From positions 14,817,254-14,881,253 of the forward strand of contig JAQFVV010006197.1 of the NCBI GenBank assembly GCA_028023455.1: 64,000 nt of DNA. The letters run 5' to 3'. The translations under genes and the position numbers were made by a program. This document shows positions 20,948 through 34,600 of the stretch, one piece after another. How positions within the stretch are numbered: position 1 is the first letter of the stretch; each line of letters starts with the position of its first letter. Origin of the DNA: Epiperipatus broadwayi (Eukaryota; Onychophora; Udeonychophora; Euonychophora; Peripatidae). Below the pieces are notes generated by a model. It saw only the letters and a list, made by a program, of their open reading frames with translations, did no database searches and was not told the DNA's origin.

Positions 20948-21937
20948 CAGTGTTTCTTCAAAAATAAGACCTAACCAGAAAATAGGCCCTAGCATGATTT
21001 CTCAGGATGCTTATAATATAAACCTTATCCCAAATATAAGTCTTAGTTAAGATTGTCAGTCACATAGACAGTTGATGGATATATTGAATTATAAAGTAAT
21101 GAATGTATAAATAAACAATATATTGACATTAATGCTTTAAATAAATGATATTCTTTTGTATTTTCCTGTCAACAATTTTCAATAAATGTAAGAGAAAAAA
21201 TTATCTACCACATATCAGTATATTGGACAATTTATAATTTCATTTACATATTTTTAGGTATTTATTTATTTATATTTAATATTTAGATTTAGAATGCTTG
21301 ATTTAGTTTTAGAATTTCATCACGGTAGATTTTAAATATTCAAGACAAAAGAAAAATTAGTTTGATTTTTTAAACATTTTTTCCCTCCTAAAAGATTTTA
21401 TTAAAATAATGGAAGTGATTTTAATAATCAAAGTTTAAATCAAGTTAGCTCCTAAAGAAAAAAATATCCAAGCAGGGCTATTTGATAATGGATGGATATA
21501 ATTGTATCATATGTGAATTGCCGTAATTGAATACATCATATGTTATAATGAATATACTTAATGTTCACTTGTGAATACAGAAATATTTTCTGAAATTTTT
21601 GTGCTTGTAGTTTGTGTGGACAAACCATTCTTAATCACTCCTGTCATGCAAGACTTCAATTAACACTTGATTTAAAGGTAAATTTAAACAGAATAATATT
21701 CAGATTGCTAGATGAGATGAGTGCAAAAAGGAAGAATTATTCTGATCAGGATAAGAAAGAAATTGTGGGGGACTCCTGGGATAAGAATCTTACAATTTTC
21801 TGTAAAGAGAAGATGTACTTAAATAAATGTAGATTTTTGTTCATGAAAAAATAAGACATCCTCTGAAAATAAGCCCTATGTTACCTTTTGGAATAAAAAC
21901 TAATATAAGACCTGGTCTTATTTTCGAAGAAACACAG
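20948..21937 (+). mobile_element. pogo-like (Tc1/mariner superfamily) element relic
   Basis: A 990-bp element bounded by TA on both sides (20946-20947 and 21938-21939). The left end is CAGTGTTTCTTCAAAAATAA and the right end is TTATTTTCGAAGAAACACAG. These are inverted repeats apart from a few changes, the last being ACAG for ACTG. Subterminal AATAAGACC/GGTCTTATT blocks repeat inside each end. Inside, MSAKRKNYSDQDKKEIV at about 21717-21770 resembles the N-terminal DNA-binding start of pogo/Tigger-type transposases. No DDE catalytic domain remains, so it is non-autonomous. CAGT termini plus a TA target duplication fit the pogo group. Confidence 0.75.
21717..21854 (+). pseudogene. Transposase N-terminal fragment, pogo-like
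   Basis: Within a longer open frame that begins at 21612, the part from the internal Met at about 21717 reads MSAKRKNYSDQDKKEIV. This follows the pattern of basic KRK, Tyr, and a Lys/Glu-rich first helix seen at the start of pogo/CENP-B-type helix-turn-helix transposases. After about 20 codons the similarity is lost and the frame ends near a short Lys-rich tail. No second HTH and no catalytic triad are present. It is a relic inside the 990-bp element. Confidence 0.5.
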
Positions 21938-21939
21938 TA

Positions 21940-24800
21940 TAAGGCAGAATGTTGTTTATATTCTGTTTTATTTAAATTATACTTATCATGTTAATTAAAT
22001 AAGTATTATTTTGAAAGTTATGATCTTAGTATTGAAGAAAGAAGAGCACATTGTAACACATTTTCTGATAATATGGCAGTATTTGTAAATGATAAAGATA
22101 AACTTTTTTTATGTAAGTTTTGGGTAAAAATAAATGTAAATAAAATTAAATAAATGAAAATCCATATTGAGTAATAACATGATCTAACAAACATTATATT
22201 TTAAATTATAAGTCAGAAAATGCTTTTCAACATTTGAGTAATAGGATAATTTGCAATAAAAAAAAAAATTGAAGAATAAATTGTAATGACGAAGCTGATT
22301 TTTAATATGTATAAATGACAATTTTGTAGATCATTGATATTAGATTTAGGAATAAGTTTTATTATCTAACTTTTCAGAGCTGGGGGCAGTCAGCATCTGG
22401 AAAATTAGCAACTAAAATAGAAGAAAAAATGAAAGAATTTGGAGGAGCATGGAAGGAACAAATTGGAAAAGATTAAGATTAGCATAGAAACTTGAAAATA
22501 ATTAAATATTTATCAAAAAGATTATAACAAGAAAATAGATAAAACATTTAATTTGAAACAAGAAATTACAAAATATATGTTGGAACTGTAAAGAATAAAA
22601 TAGGAGTAAAAGAACGAACTTGACAAACTTAAAAAGAAAGTATTGATAAAAATTTAAGAAGTGAAACAAGAAAGAAAAAATGTTAGAGATAATCTATGTC
22701 TGCCTTTTGGAAGATGACAAATAATGGTTTTTAAAATAATCATTTTCTTCTTTATTTTTTAATTTATGATTTAATATATATGCATAAATTGGTTCAAAAC
22801 TACTGAAATAATATTAGCAATAAGTAGAAAGATCTATCTATATATTTACATTATAGGCAAATTCTTCAATTGATGCCATTCAAAGCATTATATTTTAAAA
22901 AGAAATGTTAGCTATTTTAATTTATAATTTGTCATTTAATAAAGAATATTTTGTATTGTATTTTTCTTTACCTACTAAATTAATTAGTATCAGATTGAAT
23001 TTGCTGAAAGATTCCAAGACAAATGATTCTCTAGATACATTTGAAAAATTTGAAGATTAAAAAATAATAATTTTTAAAAAATAATCTTTCTTGAAAATAA
23101 ACTTTCAAAACAAAAATTTGGGATGGTTAGATGAATTTTATATATAAATACAATATGGAAAATGAATTTGTTCAAATAAAATTCTTATATTTTCATCAGA
23201 TGAAAGGATACACATTATTCAATACTTCATTGGAAAATCATTTATCATCATTAAGTTGGATAAAAATATCATTTAAAGTCATAAACTCAATTTTTGCACC
23301 ATTATTCAAAACATGATCAAATAATATCATTATCATATAAAAGTTTCATCCATAAATTTATATTATAGAACTAGAATATAATCTTTCATCTTTCAGATCC
23401 ACAATATTACTTTCAAAACATCAAAAAATATCGTGAATGACTGATCTCTTTTCCAATTTTAATCCAACAATTATTTTTCATCAATGGTTGAATTTGTCTT
23501 TAAATCATTACATTGTTTACAAAACATCACATTTAAAATATATTTTCTTTTAATTACATCACTAATAACATAATTATTATTGGATAACCAGTCAAAATTC
23601 TCCTTCATGTTGAATCCAAAAATAGTTTACTTGCATCCATAAATGAACTTACTAAGAAAATTTCATGCAAATTTAGTATTCAATAAGTGTTGAAATTTAG
23701 CACGAATAAGAGTTGCTTTAAAAAAAAAAAAAAAAATCAATTTCCCCTATCAATATGTTTGTACTAAGACCTAATTTTTAATCTGATTATCAAATTAAAT
23801 TTAACTGGCTAATTTATGATTTATTCAATAATCTTCTCTTCTAACAGCCTATGTAATAGGCAGACTGTTTGAGTCCTCAAAGCCAATAATATTATTTTCA
23901 CTAACTTAGGATCAAATTTTCTATTCTCACCATTGCCCATAATAAAGTATCCAAGATAAAAATTTTCATTTTTTAATAGTATTGGCAACAAAATCTAATA
24001 AGGAATAAAGGCTTTCTTTCTTTGAACAGTTTAAATCTAATGTTATAACATATGCATAAAATGGGCACATATGTCACTGAAAAACCAAGTTTCAGATTTA
24101 TTAACTTTTGATTGATATATCTAGCAATTCTAAAAATAGGAAGTCATTAAATATAAATTGCTCTTACACTAAAAAAAAATTTTTTTTTTAGTCATCTACT
24201 TATTCAATTAAATTTCATTACACTGGATACTAGGTTTCATTAAGAACAGTTACATCAATCTTAAATCTAAATGCAAATCAAGTTCTAAAAAATTCTAATC
24301 ATATAAAATTTATATATTTCAAATACGTAGATTAAAAAAAAAACCTTTTATTGCTACCCCCCTGTTTTACTTATAAGATGTACAGAAATACAAATCCAGA
24401 TCCAAATGCCTCATTAGTGATGCATTGCTTTGTGCAAAGATCTCAAATAGAAATGTCAGCCATTTAAATCTTTTTCAAAATTAAACACCATACATTAAAA
24501 AAAAAAAAAAGGAGACCACTATTGCTATGCATATAGTTACAAAATGAAAATGTGGTTGTATTGTTTATGTAAATTCAAAAATAAATGAATGGTTTTAGAT
24601 TTTTTTAAAGCAATATAGAAAGAGTGTATAATAACAGATTTGATCAATCACATCTTAAAGTACAAAATGAACAATGGAGAATTTCAGATGGACTATTTTT
24701 TAAAAATAATGTCTAACTAGAAATGACAATTTATAATATTTTCCAAATTATTTTTATTTGTATTTTGCTTTATAAGTAAAACAAATTTTGAAAGATATTA
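21940..24800. other. AT-rich DNA, nothing recognised
   Basis: About 2.9 kb of AT-rich sequence with homopolymer tracts, including a run of A followed directly by a run of T near 24171-24190. The 61-codon frame at 23131-23316 has no coding character. Confidence 0.45.
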
Positions 24801-25073
24801 TTACATTGTAATACAACACAAATTAGACAAAAGATGGCTTCTTTTGTATTTTAGTTTATCAAAAAATTTACAATTACTAATAATTTTCTTCTTGTAAAGT
24901 TCACAATTGAATACACATAAGTTTTCATTGCTGGCAACAATAACTCTATCAAGAGACGCGATGCCTGCTTTGACATCTCCAAATGCTGGATTATCTAAAT
25001 ATTTGCATATATTTTGTATATCACCATTATTTCTTGTTCTGCACTGCTCAGTATTGTTATGAATATGAGGCAA
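24801..25073 (-). other. Unidentified 90-codon open frame
   Basis: The minus strand carries a frame less AT-biased in its amino acids than its neighbours: the part NPAFGDVKAGIASLDRVIVA reads like a folded protein rather than translated AT-rich filler. It is followed by a Cys-containing Lys-rich tail. I do not recognise the family. A possible splice acceptor (GAGGCAG) lies just upstream at about 25076-25082, but without a pyrimidine tract. It could be an exon, a captured gene fragment or chance. It ends about 110 bp from the MITE at 25187. Confidence 0.3.
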
Positions 25074-25186
25074 CCTGCCTCGAAAGCGCTAAGCGTTTAA
25101 TATTTTTGCACTCTTTATAGCTTCTCTTTCAAGCACTCCACATGCTTTTAATTTTGTTTATTTATTATGTTCATTGATATAAATTA

Positions 25187-26150
25187 CACCTGGGTCTCTT
25201 TTTACGCGGACTTATTTAACACGATTTTGAAGTTATGCGATTCGTGTTTCACTGGAAGTTGATTTCCGATAATGCGCTATTACTTTAAATAATAAATTTC
25301 GCGCACTTACGTTATATTGAAAGTAATAACACATTATTGAAATTCGACTTTCATCTTAGTAATTTCAATATTTTCAATGCTTTATAATAGTAAGATTTTA
25401 TGCAATAATGAAATTAAAATCATGATTTCCACATTTTATGTATACACATATTAAATTTTACAAGATTATAATGTAAATTTGTTCAAACATTGTGCGTGTT
25501 AATTTTGCATTTTAAATCACATTCTGTTTCTGCTTTTTAAAAAAGAACGTAATCAATTATTATTTTCTTATTAATGACACTAATCATTAACGTGCTCTTA
25601 AATTCCAATGAGAGCTAAATGGTTGTATGTCTGGATATCGCGAGCTTCATAAACAATTAATAAAATCATCGTCTCAAAGATTAATTACTAATTACATTGT
25701 CACCAGAAAACCATTGATACAACATGAGTGTGAAGTTGGCGTTAGTTGTATTTCCTCTTGTGAAAAATTTGATTTTTTACCAGTTTACAAACGAATGTGT
25801 TTTTCGGCAAATAGCAATAATAATTAAAATGTGTATAAAAAAATGTAAATTACTGTACTGTAAATTATGCATAAAAATATATTATTTTGAATAAAATTAA
25901 ATATTATAGTTAAAAAAAGTTTGTCTTGTATCAATTTTTTTCAAATTTTAAATTTTTTATTAGTCATATTTTATTTCCTTATTTTTTTTTTTTTTGCACA
26001 AATTTTAAAGTAATTTTACGTTGGTGCTTTGCTTTTATGTGAATTTTGAAAAATCACAGACCGCACCCTCCCTTTTCAATGTAGGTTACATCTATTTTTG
26101 CGCGTTGTTATCTGAGGAACCTATCTATCGCGTAAAACGAGACCCAGGTG
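25187..26150. mobile_element. MITE family M, copy 1, TA-flanked
   Basis: A 964-bp element with terminal inverted repeats: CACCTGGGTCTCTTTTTACG at the left and CGTAAAACGAGACCCAGGTG at the right. TA flanks both sides (25185-25186 and 26151-26152), as for Tc1/mariner-type insertions. No transposase remains, and the open frame at 25627-25827 is not similar to any known one. A second copy at 41343-42542 shares the first roughly 370 bp and the last roughly 330 bp almost identically but differs in the middle. Confidence 0.9.
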
Positions 26151-26152
26151 TA

Positions 26153-27041
26153 TATAATATTTTATTGTGATCTTTGCAGCATATTTTTAAAGATAAGATG
26201 TAAATTTAATTAAAGTCTTCCAAATATTTATTTTCAAATTTTAAGATTTCCTTTCTATTGCAATATTAGACAGAAAGATAAATTTAAGTGAGTTTTTTGA
26301 TTAATTGGAAAAATCTTGAGACAAGTGATTTGATAACATAATTACGAAGACTAGCTTGCATTAAACTAACACTTCATCTTTGACAATGTTTATTCTAAAA
26401 AGTTATTGAATAAAATATCAGATACATGATAAAAAGACCCAACAGAGTAAAATATTTATGTCAAAAATGTTGGTTAACTCATCTTAGACTTACCTATAAA
26501 TAATGAACTTGTCAAATTACAATATTATCAAGGTGGGACTGAGTTTACAGTTTGGCTGACTAATGAAATGATAATAAATAAGCAATGACATAAACAGGCC
26601 AACTGTAAAGCTAGGTTAATAAATCCAATTGCTTTCAGTAAGAAAAGGGATCTACTTATATATATTGGAAAAGCAATTGAGAGAGGACAATTTCAGACAA
26701 CTGTCAGATGTCAAACAACAATAAACTCAATATCCACTATTTGATAGCATGCAGTAAGACATGCTTAAGCCTGGGGTAGGAAGCTGCTAGCTATAACATC
26801 ATTGTACCTGTACATTAGCAAGCCACCTGTGAGTCAGGTCAGGATTTGAAAAAAGAGTCTCAGCATTTCTTTCCAAGCATTAGTAGTACCATTAACAATT
26901 AAACATTTGTAATTCACCAACTGTAATGGAGGTGAACCTTTGTATTCAAATTGTTATATACATATTATTATTTAACTCTGAAATTTATCAGGGGCATAGT
27001 ACATATGTAATTAAATAGAAAAACACCTTTTCACACATGCT
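26153..27041. other. AT-rich DNA, nothing certain
   Basis: No gene was recognised. A mixed-composition stretch at about 26740-26880 (GCATGCAGTAAGACATGC, GTGAGTCAGGTCAGGATTTG) looks like part of a short interspersed repeat, but no second full copy was found in the window. Confidence 0.4.
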
Positions 27042-27402
27042 GTACTAATTTATATAAGCAAAACTCTCAAACCCAAGCAAAAAATAGAGATTTTATAAAG
27101 ATAAGAGTGGCCATCTTATCTTTAACCTAAATTCTGATTTATATAGGTCCATCTGAAGCATCTGGTTTGTAAGATTCTGCATATATTAATATATGAAAAA
27201 ACTAATGGATGTAAAAGTGAACAGAGTAACATCTTCACTTTCTCAAACCAAGACGCTTCAGATTGGCCTTTATAAATCAGAATTTAGATTAAAGATAGGA
27301 TTGGTTTTATCTTTATAAAGTCTCTATCTTGTGTTTGGGTTGGAGAGTTTTTCTGTACTCCACATAGCATTGCTGGGCTTATATAAATTAGTATCTTACT
27401 AT
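27042..27402. repeat. Foldback element 1
   Basis: An inverted repeat with arms of about 170 bp: CTGTACTAATTTATATAAGC at the left and GCTTATATAAATTAGTATC at the right, with AAATTCTGATTTATA facing TATAAATCAGAATTT nearer the centre. A single loop of about 60 bp lies between. There is no coding capacity. It is consistent with a palindromic MITE. Confidence 0.8.
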
Positions 27403-29829
27403 TGTAAATATTTATAATAAATATATCTTAACACTTAGTTATAGAAATGTAAGACTACTGAATGATTGAAACATTATTCTGGCATAGACAATACAAAAAC
27501 CAACAAATCTGCTTAACCATCAATTTACAACTCTGCTCATTATACTTGTTTATAAAAATTTAGATGTAAAATTTTCAAGAACAATTTAAACTGTCATTGT
27601 CAATCTTAATGATTCAAGCATATAAAAATTATATAAGCAATTAATTTATAAGATGTGAATATACTGATAAATTATTATGATAAACACTACTCTAAGCAAT
27701 ACGATTTTACTTCGAGCACAATTTCATAAGCCTGTTTTCAGTTATAATAAGCATATAAAAAAAGTACTCTGTAAAATGTTTTTATTTGCAATAAACATTC
27801 TCATTTGGTCTCGATACAACTTTATAAAAATTTAATATTAATTGCAGTATAAAAAATATTTTGGTATTATTTAAAAAGAAAGATTAAAAAATAAATGGTA
27901 GTTATTAAATGTTTTAAAAATAATTTTATTTATTACTATTATAATATACACCCGGATATGCATCCGATTTTTAAAAAAAAATTAATTATAGAATTAAAAT
28001 CTTTCTAAAATAATTTGTTTTCAGTTTTATATATACTACTAAACTTGCATCTAACTCTTTTATTATTATTTAGGATTCATGAAATACGAGTGCAAGCTAT
28101 GTACATACAGTACAATGATTTAACATTTATTTTTAAACATTCAGAAGATGGTAAATAAAGTATAAAAAAAGGAAGATAAAGGTCAACTAAAAAAAAAAGT
28201 TATAAATAATTACAAATAATGATTTTTGTAACTCTTAGAAAACTATGGTGATTTGTTCTTTTACCTGCTGTGATTTTTAATCTTTTAAGTTCCCAAGTCG
28301 CTAATACGTGTACAACAAATTTTAACTTTAGTCAGAAATTAGTTGGAGAAATTAAAATTTAATCTTTAGAAAGAAAACACAATGTTAAATAAAAGAATAT
28401 GCACATTATATAAATAATTTTATAAAATGTTAAAAGCAAATAAGCAAAAAAGGCTGAGACCAAACAAATAATAAAACATTCCATTTTGCAAATATTATAT
28501 AAATGATTTTTTTTTTGCCACTAAAGGTCAATAGTCCGAAAACAAACCGGAGATGAAAGATATAACCCTTTGTTTTGACTCACTTCCACTAAAAAAGAAG
28601 GTATAATTTAGTGGCTACTAAAAGTAAAAGTAAACTTATATGGGAGTAGTTAACTATGACTACATTATAATAATTAAGATATTAATTTCCATTCCTTTCC
28701 CTAATATTATTTGACATGCTGACTGATATTTAGCATGTCACATAATTAGTAATTGAAAAAAAAAGTTGAATCAGATTATATTATAAATTATTTCATAAAG
28801 TAGCAACAGATTTAAATTTACTTTTTTTTTAATTAGTAGAAAAAAATTATCTGTAAATAAATACATAATATCAACTAAACATTAGAATTTTCATCTGTAT
28901 TCTAATCTTATGTACAATATTTGGGCCATCTGGACTCTAGATAGATGATTTTAGATGATCAGTACAACTTTTTAAATGTTAATCTTCCAAGACATACCAA
29001 TTTACTATGAGTTGATGATGCAGATTTCACAATTTCATCCATTATGTTGAAAATACTTCACAATTTTAGCACCTAATAGGCTCAATTTATCAGTACTTGG
29101 CAAGCAGCTACAGTTACTCACTACCACTGTTCAACACCTTACTTATTCTCTTTCTGGGCATTTTTTTTTACTATTATTAATTAAATTTACCACAAAACTT
29201 CAAGAAAAACATTTTACGTAGATATAATAAAAATAATTAAAAAATCAGTTTAATTACAGATTTTTTAAATGTAAAAAGGTTCACATTTCTTGTTATACTG
29301 CTATATCAAATAGAGCTAACTAACTAGGATAAAAGTTTTACATTGTTAAAAAAATATGGAAGGGCTATAATGAACCTAAATGTTATATGTAAACACTTTT
29401 AATGTTCTGAATTATTACTTAAATAACTTCTTTCTACTGGCTTCTTATTTCTGATGAAATGGACAAATATTATACTAAGTTATACATATTACAAATGCTA
29501 CATGTAGTATTGTGAACACTGATCTGCCATGGCCTTCACAATTAATTTCAAATGGTCAAGTCTACTGAGAATGCCACTTTGTAGCCTTCATTCTTGAAGG
29601 AAGAGTTAATAAATTCCAGATATCGAGCAGCATAATATGTATATAAAACATCATATTGACATGATTGGCATATATAAATTTACCAAACAAAGCATTACAT
29701 GATTTTCTTCACCAGTTTTTAATAAATATATATTAAGATCAGTAATTAACTTAATTTTCTATTTTCCAAAATCGTCTATCATGGACTTAAAATAATTAAT
29801 GGATTCTATTATGTAAGATATATTCATAT
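27403..29829. other. AT-rich DNA, one possible coding relic
   Basis: No gene was recognised. On the minus strand at about 29556-29640 a frame reads YYAARYLEFINSSFKNEGYK then VAFSVDLT, unusually protein-like for this region, but it lacks clear splice sites and I cannot name it. Confidence 0.35.
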
Positions 29830-29925
29830 CCCCACAACTCTTCACTGAAGATGGTCATTAGCCAGAAATTAATCTGGAGATACAGCACTAAATGTTGTCC
29901 AGTGATTACTCAAGCTTATAATATA
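29830..29925 (+). repeat. PLE terminal-repeat fragment with decayed hammerhead-like core
   Basis: CCCACAACTCTTCACTGAAG, ATGGTCATTAGCCAGAAATT and AATCTGGAGATACAGCAC align with the arms at 14899-15403 (CACTGACGAAGGCCACAAGC, CAGAAACTAATCTGGGGATA). CUGAUGA has become CTGAAGA and GAAAC has become GAAAT, so the core is broken. Confidence 0.7.
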
Positions 29926-31375
29926 TGGCTTTAGAAAAAAGTAAAGAAAGTGAATAACTCCTAATGCAGATATATACACATGTGCCAATTTTCCTACTTA
30001 AAATAAGAAAACTATTTTTGAATCCTAATCTCTGTGTTTTTTTTTTATAAGTAAAAAATTCCCAATTGTATGCTTTTATTTAAATAATGGCATTAACTTT
30101 CCAATTTTTATTTTCAAAACATGAAAATGACTTTGGCTGTTCATTTTTTTAAAGAGAGAAAAAAAGGCAAAATTTTTTAAAAATTGTTTATTAAAATTAA
30201 ATAAAAATATACTTATAAAAATACTGAAAGAGAGAAAAAAGGAACTGACAAAATGTTCATTTATTTCCATTATTCTGAATAGTTTAGCCCAGGAATATGA
30301 GAAGCAGACTCAAAACCTAATGTTTTCTGGATAGATAGATTTACAGCAGAAAAAAAATCTGTTTGCTCACTGAATAAATTTTTTATTCTGCATGTCACAT
30401 TAGTGTTTGAAAATCATTTGAAAATATAATAAATAAATGAATTTCAATCTCTGAAAATTTAAAAGTTAATTTATATATTTTTAACCCAGGGCTTAAATTC
30501 AATATGCTATATAGTGAGGTGTATGCGGGGGGGGGGGGATAAATATATAAGTATTAATGAAGTATATTTAGAGAATTTGAATCAAAAAGATGATCACAAA
30601 AAAGATAAACAATATCAAGAAGAGCATGTAAAAAATAAAAAAATAAAAGCAGAATGAAAAAAACTAATAAAAGCAGAGGTTTGCTCCAAAAAAGTTTTGA
30701 AACTTATAATACTAAAAAAGATATATATATCATTTATATAGTAAATAGATCCAATCATTTCTAATTCTTTTTTTTTTTACACTTTCATTGCTAGTAAAAT
30801 AGTTGCTTTAAATTTTTTTTATAGATTTTAAAGCACCTTGAATTCATCAGTTTTTTTTCCCTTAAGTTATTTAATTATTAGAATTTCCATTAACATAATG
30901 TTTTCATAGAATGTATTAATAATATATACATAAGAAGAAAACAACACATTATTAAAGACATCAATTCATTTGATATAAATAGTATTAACTCAGAGCTATT
31001 TATTTATATAAATTAAATAATAAAAAAATAAAGATTGAACCAATGTCAAAGAAGATTTCATAATTTTTATTACACTTCTTTTTTGCAAACGAACAGACAC
31101 AATTAAGGGGGGGGGGGATGAGGACAAAATGCAGTATATATGATTTAGATAAATTAAAGTAATAATATAAAGAGTTCTTTTATATTCAAAATTAAAATCA
31201 TGGCTTTTCAAAAACATGAATCTATAAAAAAAAAAAAAAAAAGCATTAATAATAAAAGGTGACATTTTGAAATCTTCAATTAGTTTTAAGAAAAAAATCT
31301 AAAGTTCTTTTTCTCTCTCACTATATAAATATTAAATATTGCCTAACAGCCACAATAGTAATTATAAATAAAATT
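29926..31375. other. AT-rich DNA with isolated poly-G tracts
   Basis: No gene was recognised. Runs of about ten G occur near 30528-30538 and 31108-31118 in an otherwise AT-rich setting. The open frames at 30076-30270 and 30996-31265 are low-complexity translations of A/T tracts. Confidence 0.45.
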
Positions 31376-31612
31376 GAAATAATTACAATAGTAGCCAAAA
31401 ACAAAATTTTACTAAAATTCTACAGCAATCACGGTTTCATCTATTAACAAAAAGACATTGTCAAGTGAAATTCAACTAAACATACAACATATATATATAC
31501 AAAACAATACAGCCGTCTCAACACTTAACAAGGTTTTATTTGTTAATAGATGAAACCATGGTTGTGGAAGAATTTTAAAAAAATTTTGTTTTGGGCTAGT
31601 ATTGTAATGTTT
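31376..31612. repeat. Foldback element 2
   Basis: Arms of about 75 bp: AATTACAATAGTAGCCAAAA at the left and TTTTGGGCTAGTATTGTAAT at the right, with GGTTTCATCTATTAACAAA facing TTTGTTAATAGATGAAACC at the inner ends. The loop of about 85 bp is unrelated AT-rich DNA. There is no ORF. Confidence 0.8.
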
Positions 31613-34600
31613 TATGAATTTCTATTATATTATAAGTATAAGTAGTATTGGTACTCAAATTTTTAATCCTAAATTTAATAAACAAAAATATTTTTTTAAG
31701 ATTATATACAGTAAAATCAAGAGTTTTTTCACTTCATGTGAAGAGAACTTGATTCAAAATAATAATAAAAATATCTCAAGATAATTAAAAAAAAAAAACA
31801 TAAAGTTTTTTTTTGACAATGGTAAATAAGTAAACCACAAACATTAGACACAATAAACAAATATAAATCATTGAAATGATACAAAGAGCGAAACCATAAC
31901 AAATTAGTGGAATTAATACATTGAAAAAAAAAAATTATTGAATTTATAGATAGATGTAATTATAATGTACTGTTTTGACAAAGAAAGTTGTTTACTCCAA
32001 TGAAAAAACAAAAGTGAATTAATTGTAATTTAAAGTTAATAGGAGTGGAATGATAAAAAAAAATTAATAATTTTTGTAAAGTAATTTATGACTCAGAAGA
32101 AGAAAAAGTGATACATAAAGTAAGAATAAAAAAAAAAAACATTTTCATATATTCTGATATTTTCCTTCAGTGTGGTTTGAATTAAGTTTAAAAAAAAAAA
32201 AAATAATAATAATACTTGAAAGAGAGTTTCTAATCAAAACTTTTTATGAGATTAAAAATTATAAAAATAAGCAAATAATATATATCTAATCTAAATATTT
32301 ATTTAAATACATATGGAAATTGGGGAGGGGGGTATTTAAAAAGTGCATTAAGTAAATTAAAGTCATGTTATTTTTCAAAAATATATATATTGAAAAACAC
32401 TGTTATTAAAATATAAAACTAAAGAAAGATGAATATTAAAATCTTAATTATCAATAATAGATTGAATTTTTTTTTTTTAAAAAAAAGCTATGTTAAGATA
32501 TTTTTGTCAATATCTATCCTGAAATAACAGAATTATTATTTTATTATTTAAATATATATTCATCAAGAGGAAAATATAGTTAGTGAAATTATAAAATGCA
32601 GAGTTATAATAGAGCTAATCACACAGCAGAGCAAAGTTATGAAAAAGATAAAATAATTTCCAAGAACTAGTCTTCATGATCCCAGAGGTAACTAGGCCAT
32701 TATCAATACTCCATAGATATATTCTACTATAGTAAAGTAAAAATGACATCAATTATCTGCACTGAAAACTCTGTAAACTTTGTCAAGAGAATTGAACTGA
32801 AAACATGGAAAAATATATATCATTAACAAATATAAATAGAATCAACAAAATTCTATTTGGAGTTAACAAACTAACAATTTCCTTAACCTGGTAAATTTTG
32901 CTACTGTTATATTTAAAACAACAACAAAATATATTTTCGTTAATTATGACAAATATTCTAATATTAATTATGATAAATATCTAAATGATAAATTCTTGCC
33001 TATATATATATATATAAATATATATAAGCAGAGTATGCCATACATACAAGTTCTGATAAAATTGATAACATATAAAATATTTTATTCTTCTTTCCTTTAT
33101 AGTTTTTGTATATTACTAATTATGAAAGATTGTTTATATTGATTAGATAGTCTATATTTACATATTAATGTACACTAGTTATGAAGAAGATTGATGAATC
33201 AGTTGAAACTGTAAGATTGATCAAATAAAAATAAAATATAGCATTATTAAAGTGGTTAAAACAAGGAGGATGTATTTGTTTTATAAAATTAGTAATAGAA
33301 TATAATATAATATGATTTATTTGATTATTTTTACTTTTAGACATATTTAAAATTGACAGTAATTCTTTAAGTTCATTTTAATATTTTTAAAATGAAAGTA
33401 AATATTTTATATATATCTACATTATAAATCCTTGCAAATAGAGTAATTAATTAATTTAATTTTATCAATTATATCCATTATTAATTACTGCTAATATATT
33501 CGTTATAATACTTATATACCCAATCATTATAAATAAGTACTTGATCATTAGTTTCTATTAAATAATATATATTCTATTAAATAATATATCATATAAGAGT
33601 TTTTGTGATGATAGGTGGAAATAGTATATCATTTGTATTATATAAAAAAATAAAAGATTAAAAATCTTCTAATGATTTGAATCATAATTAGTATTCAAAT
33701 TAACAAGTTAAAGTATTAAAACTCTTTATGATCAAAATGCTCATTTTTTGATTCATAACATTATTTGTTAGATGATGTTTTTTACTAGGTTATTACTATT
33801 AATATTTGGAGAGCATTTTGATTTTCACCAAATAATTAAAACAATATTTCCATTACAATATATATATATATAAAGAGGTTAGTATATATTTTTAGCTATA
33901 GTATAAACGTTGAATGTATTAATCACATAAACTTATACATTCCCTAAAAAAACTAACAATAAAAATGGCAATATTTTTTGCAAAGAATTATTTCACTTGA
34001 CTGTTTTTATAAGGTTATGCTGAAGTGCATTCTATCTCCTTAATTTGTACTTTGAACATATAACAACAACAAAATAAAAAATTGAAGAGGAAATCTGTTG
34101 TTCAATGGAGAAACTACTGATTATAAATGTTGCATGCAATTTTAGTTTAAAAGGATCAATCAGTCAAAAATTATGTGAAAGATCCATAAAATGTTTTTTT
34201 ATATAAACAATAATGACAATCATAAAATAAAATAAAATGTACCCAGAGTAAAAAGCATAGACTTGAATATTCAGATGACTAAGTTGAAGATAATTAATTG
34301 TGGATATATGGGTAGATTATCCAACTCATTGAAAATACTTTAATGAGTTATTTTCAATCATGATTATATATTGTACATTGAAAAACTAAAAACATATAAA
34401 TGATAACATAATGTAATACATATGAGTTATTTACACACATATAGGAAATTAGAAAAGCAAAAAAATATAATTATTATTAAAAAATTAAGTGGCATAATAA
34501 AAAAATTATTTGACCAATATTTCATACTTAAAAAATTACAAACACTATTAATTTCAACTTAAACATATAGTTTGATGACAATAAAATTTAAAAAATTGAA

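Noticed and set aside
12745-26760. Shared word GCATGCAGTAAG at about 12758 and 26748 as evidence of a common SINE
   Set aside because: The match is about 12 bp with only loose similarity beyond it. Too short to call a repeat.
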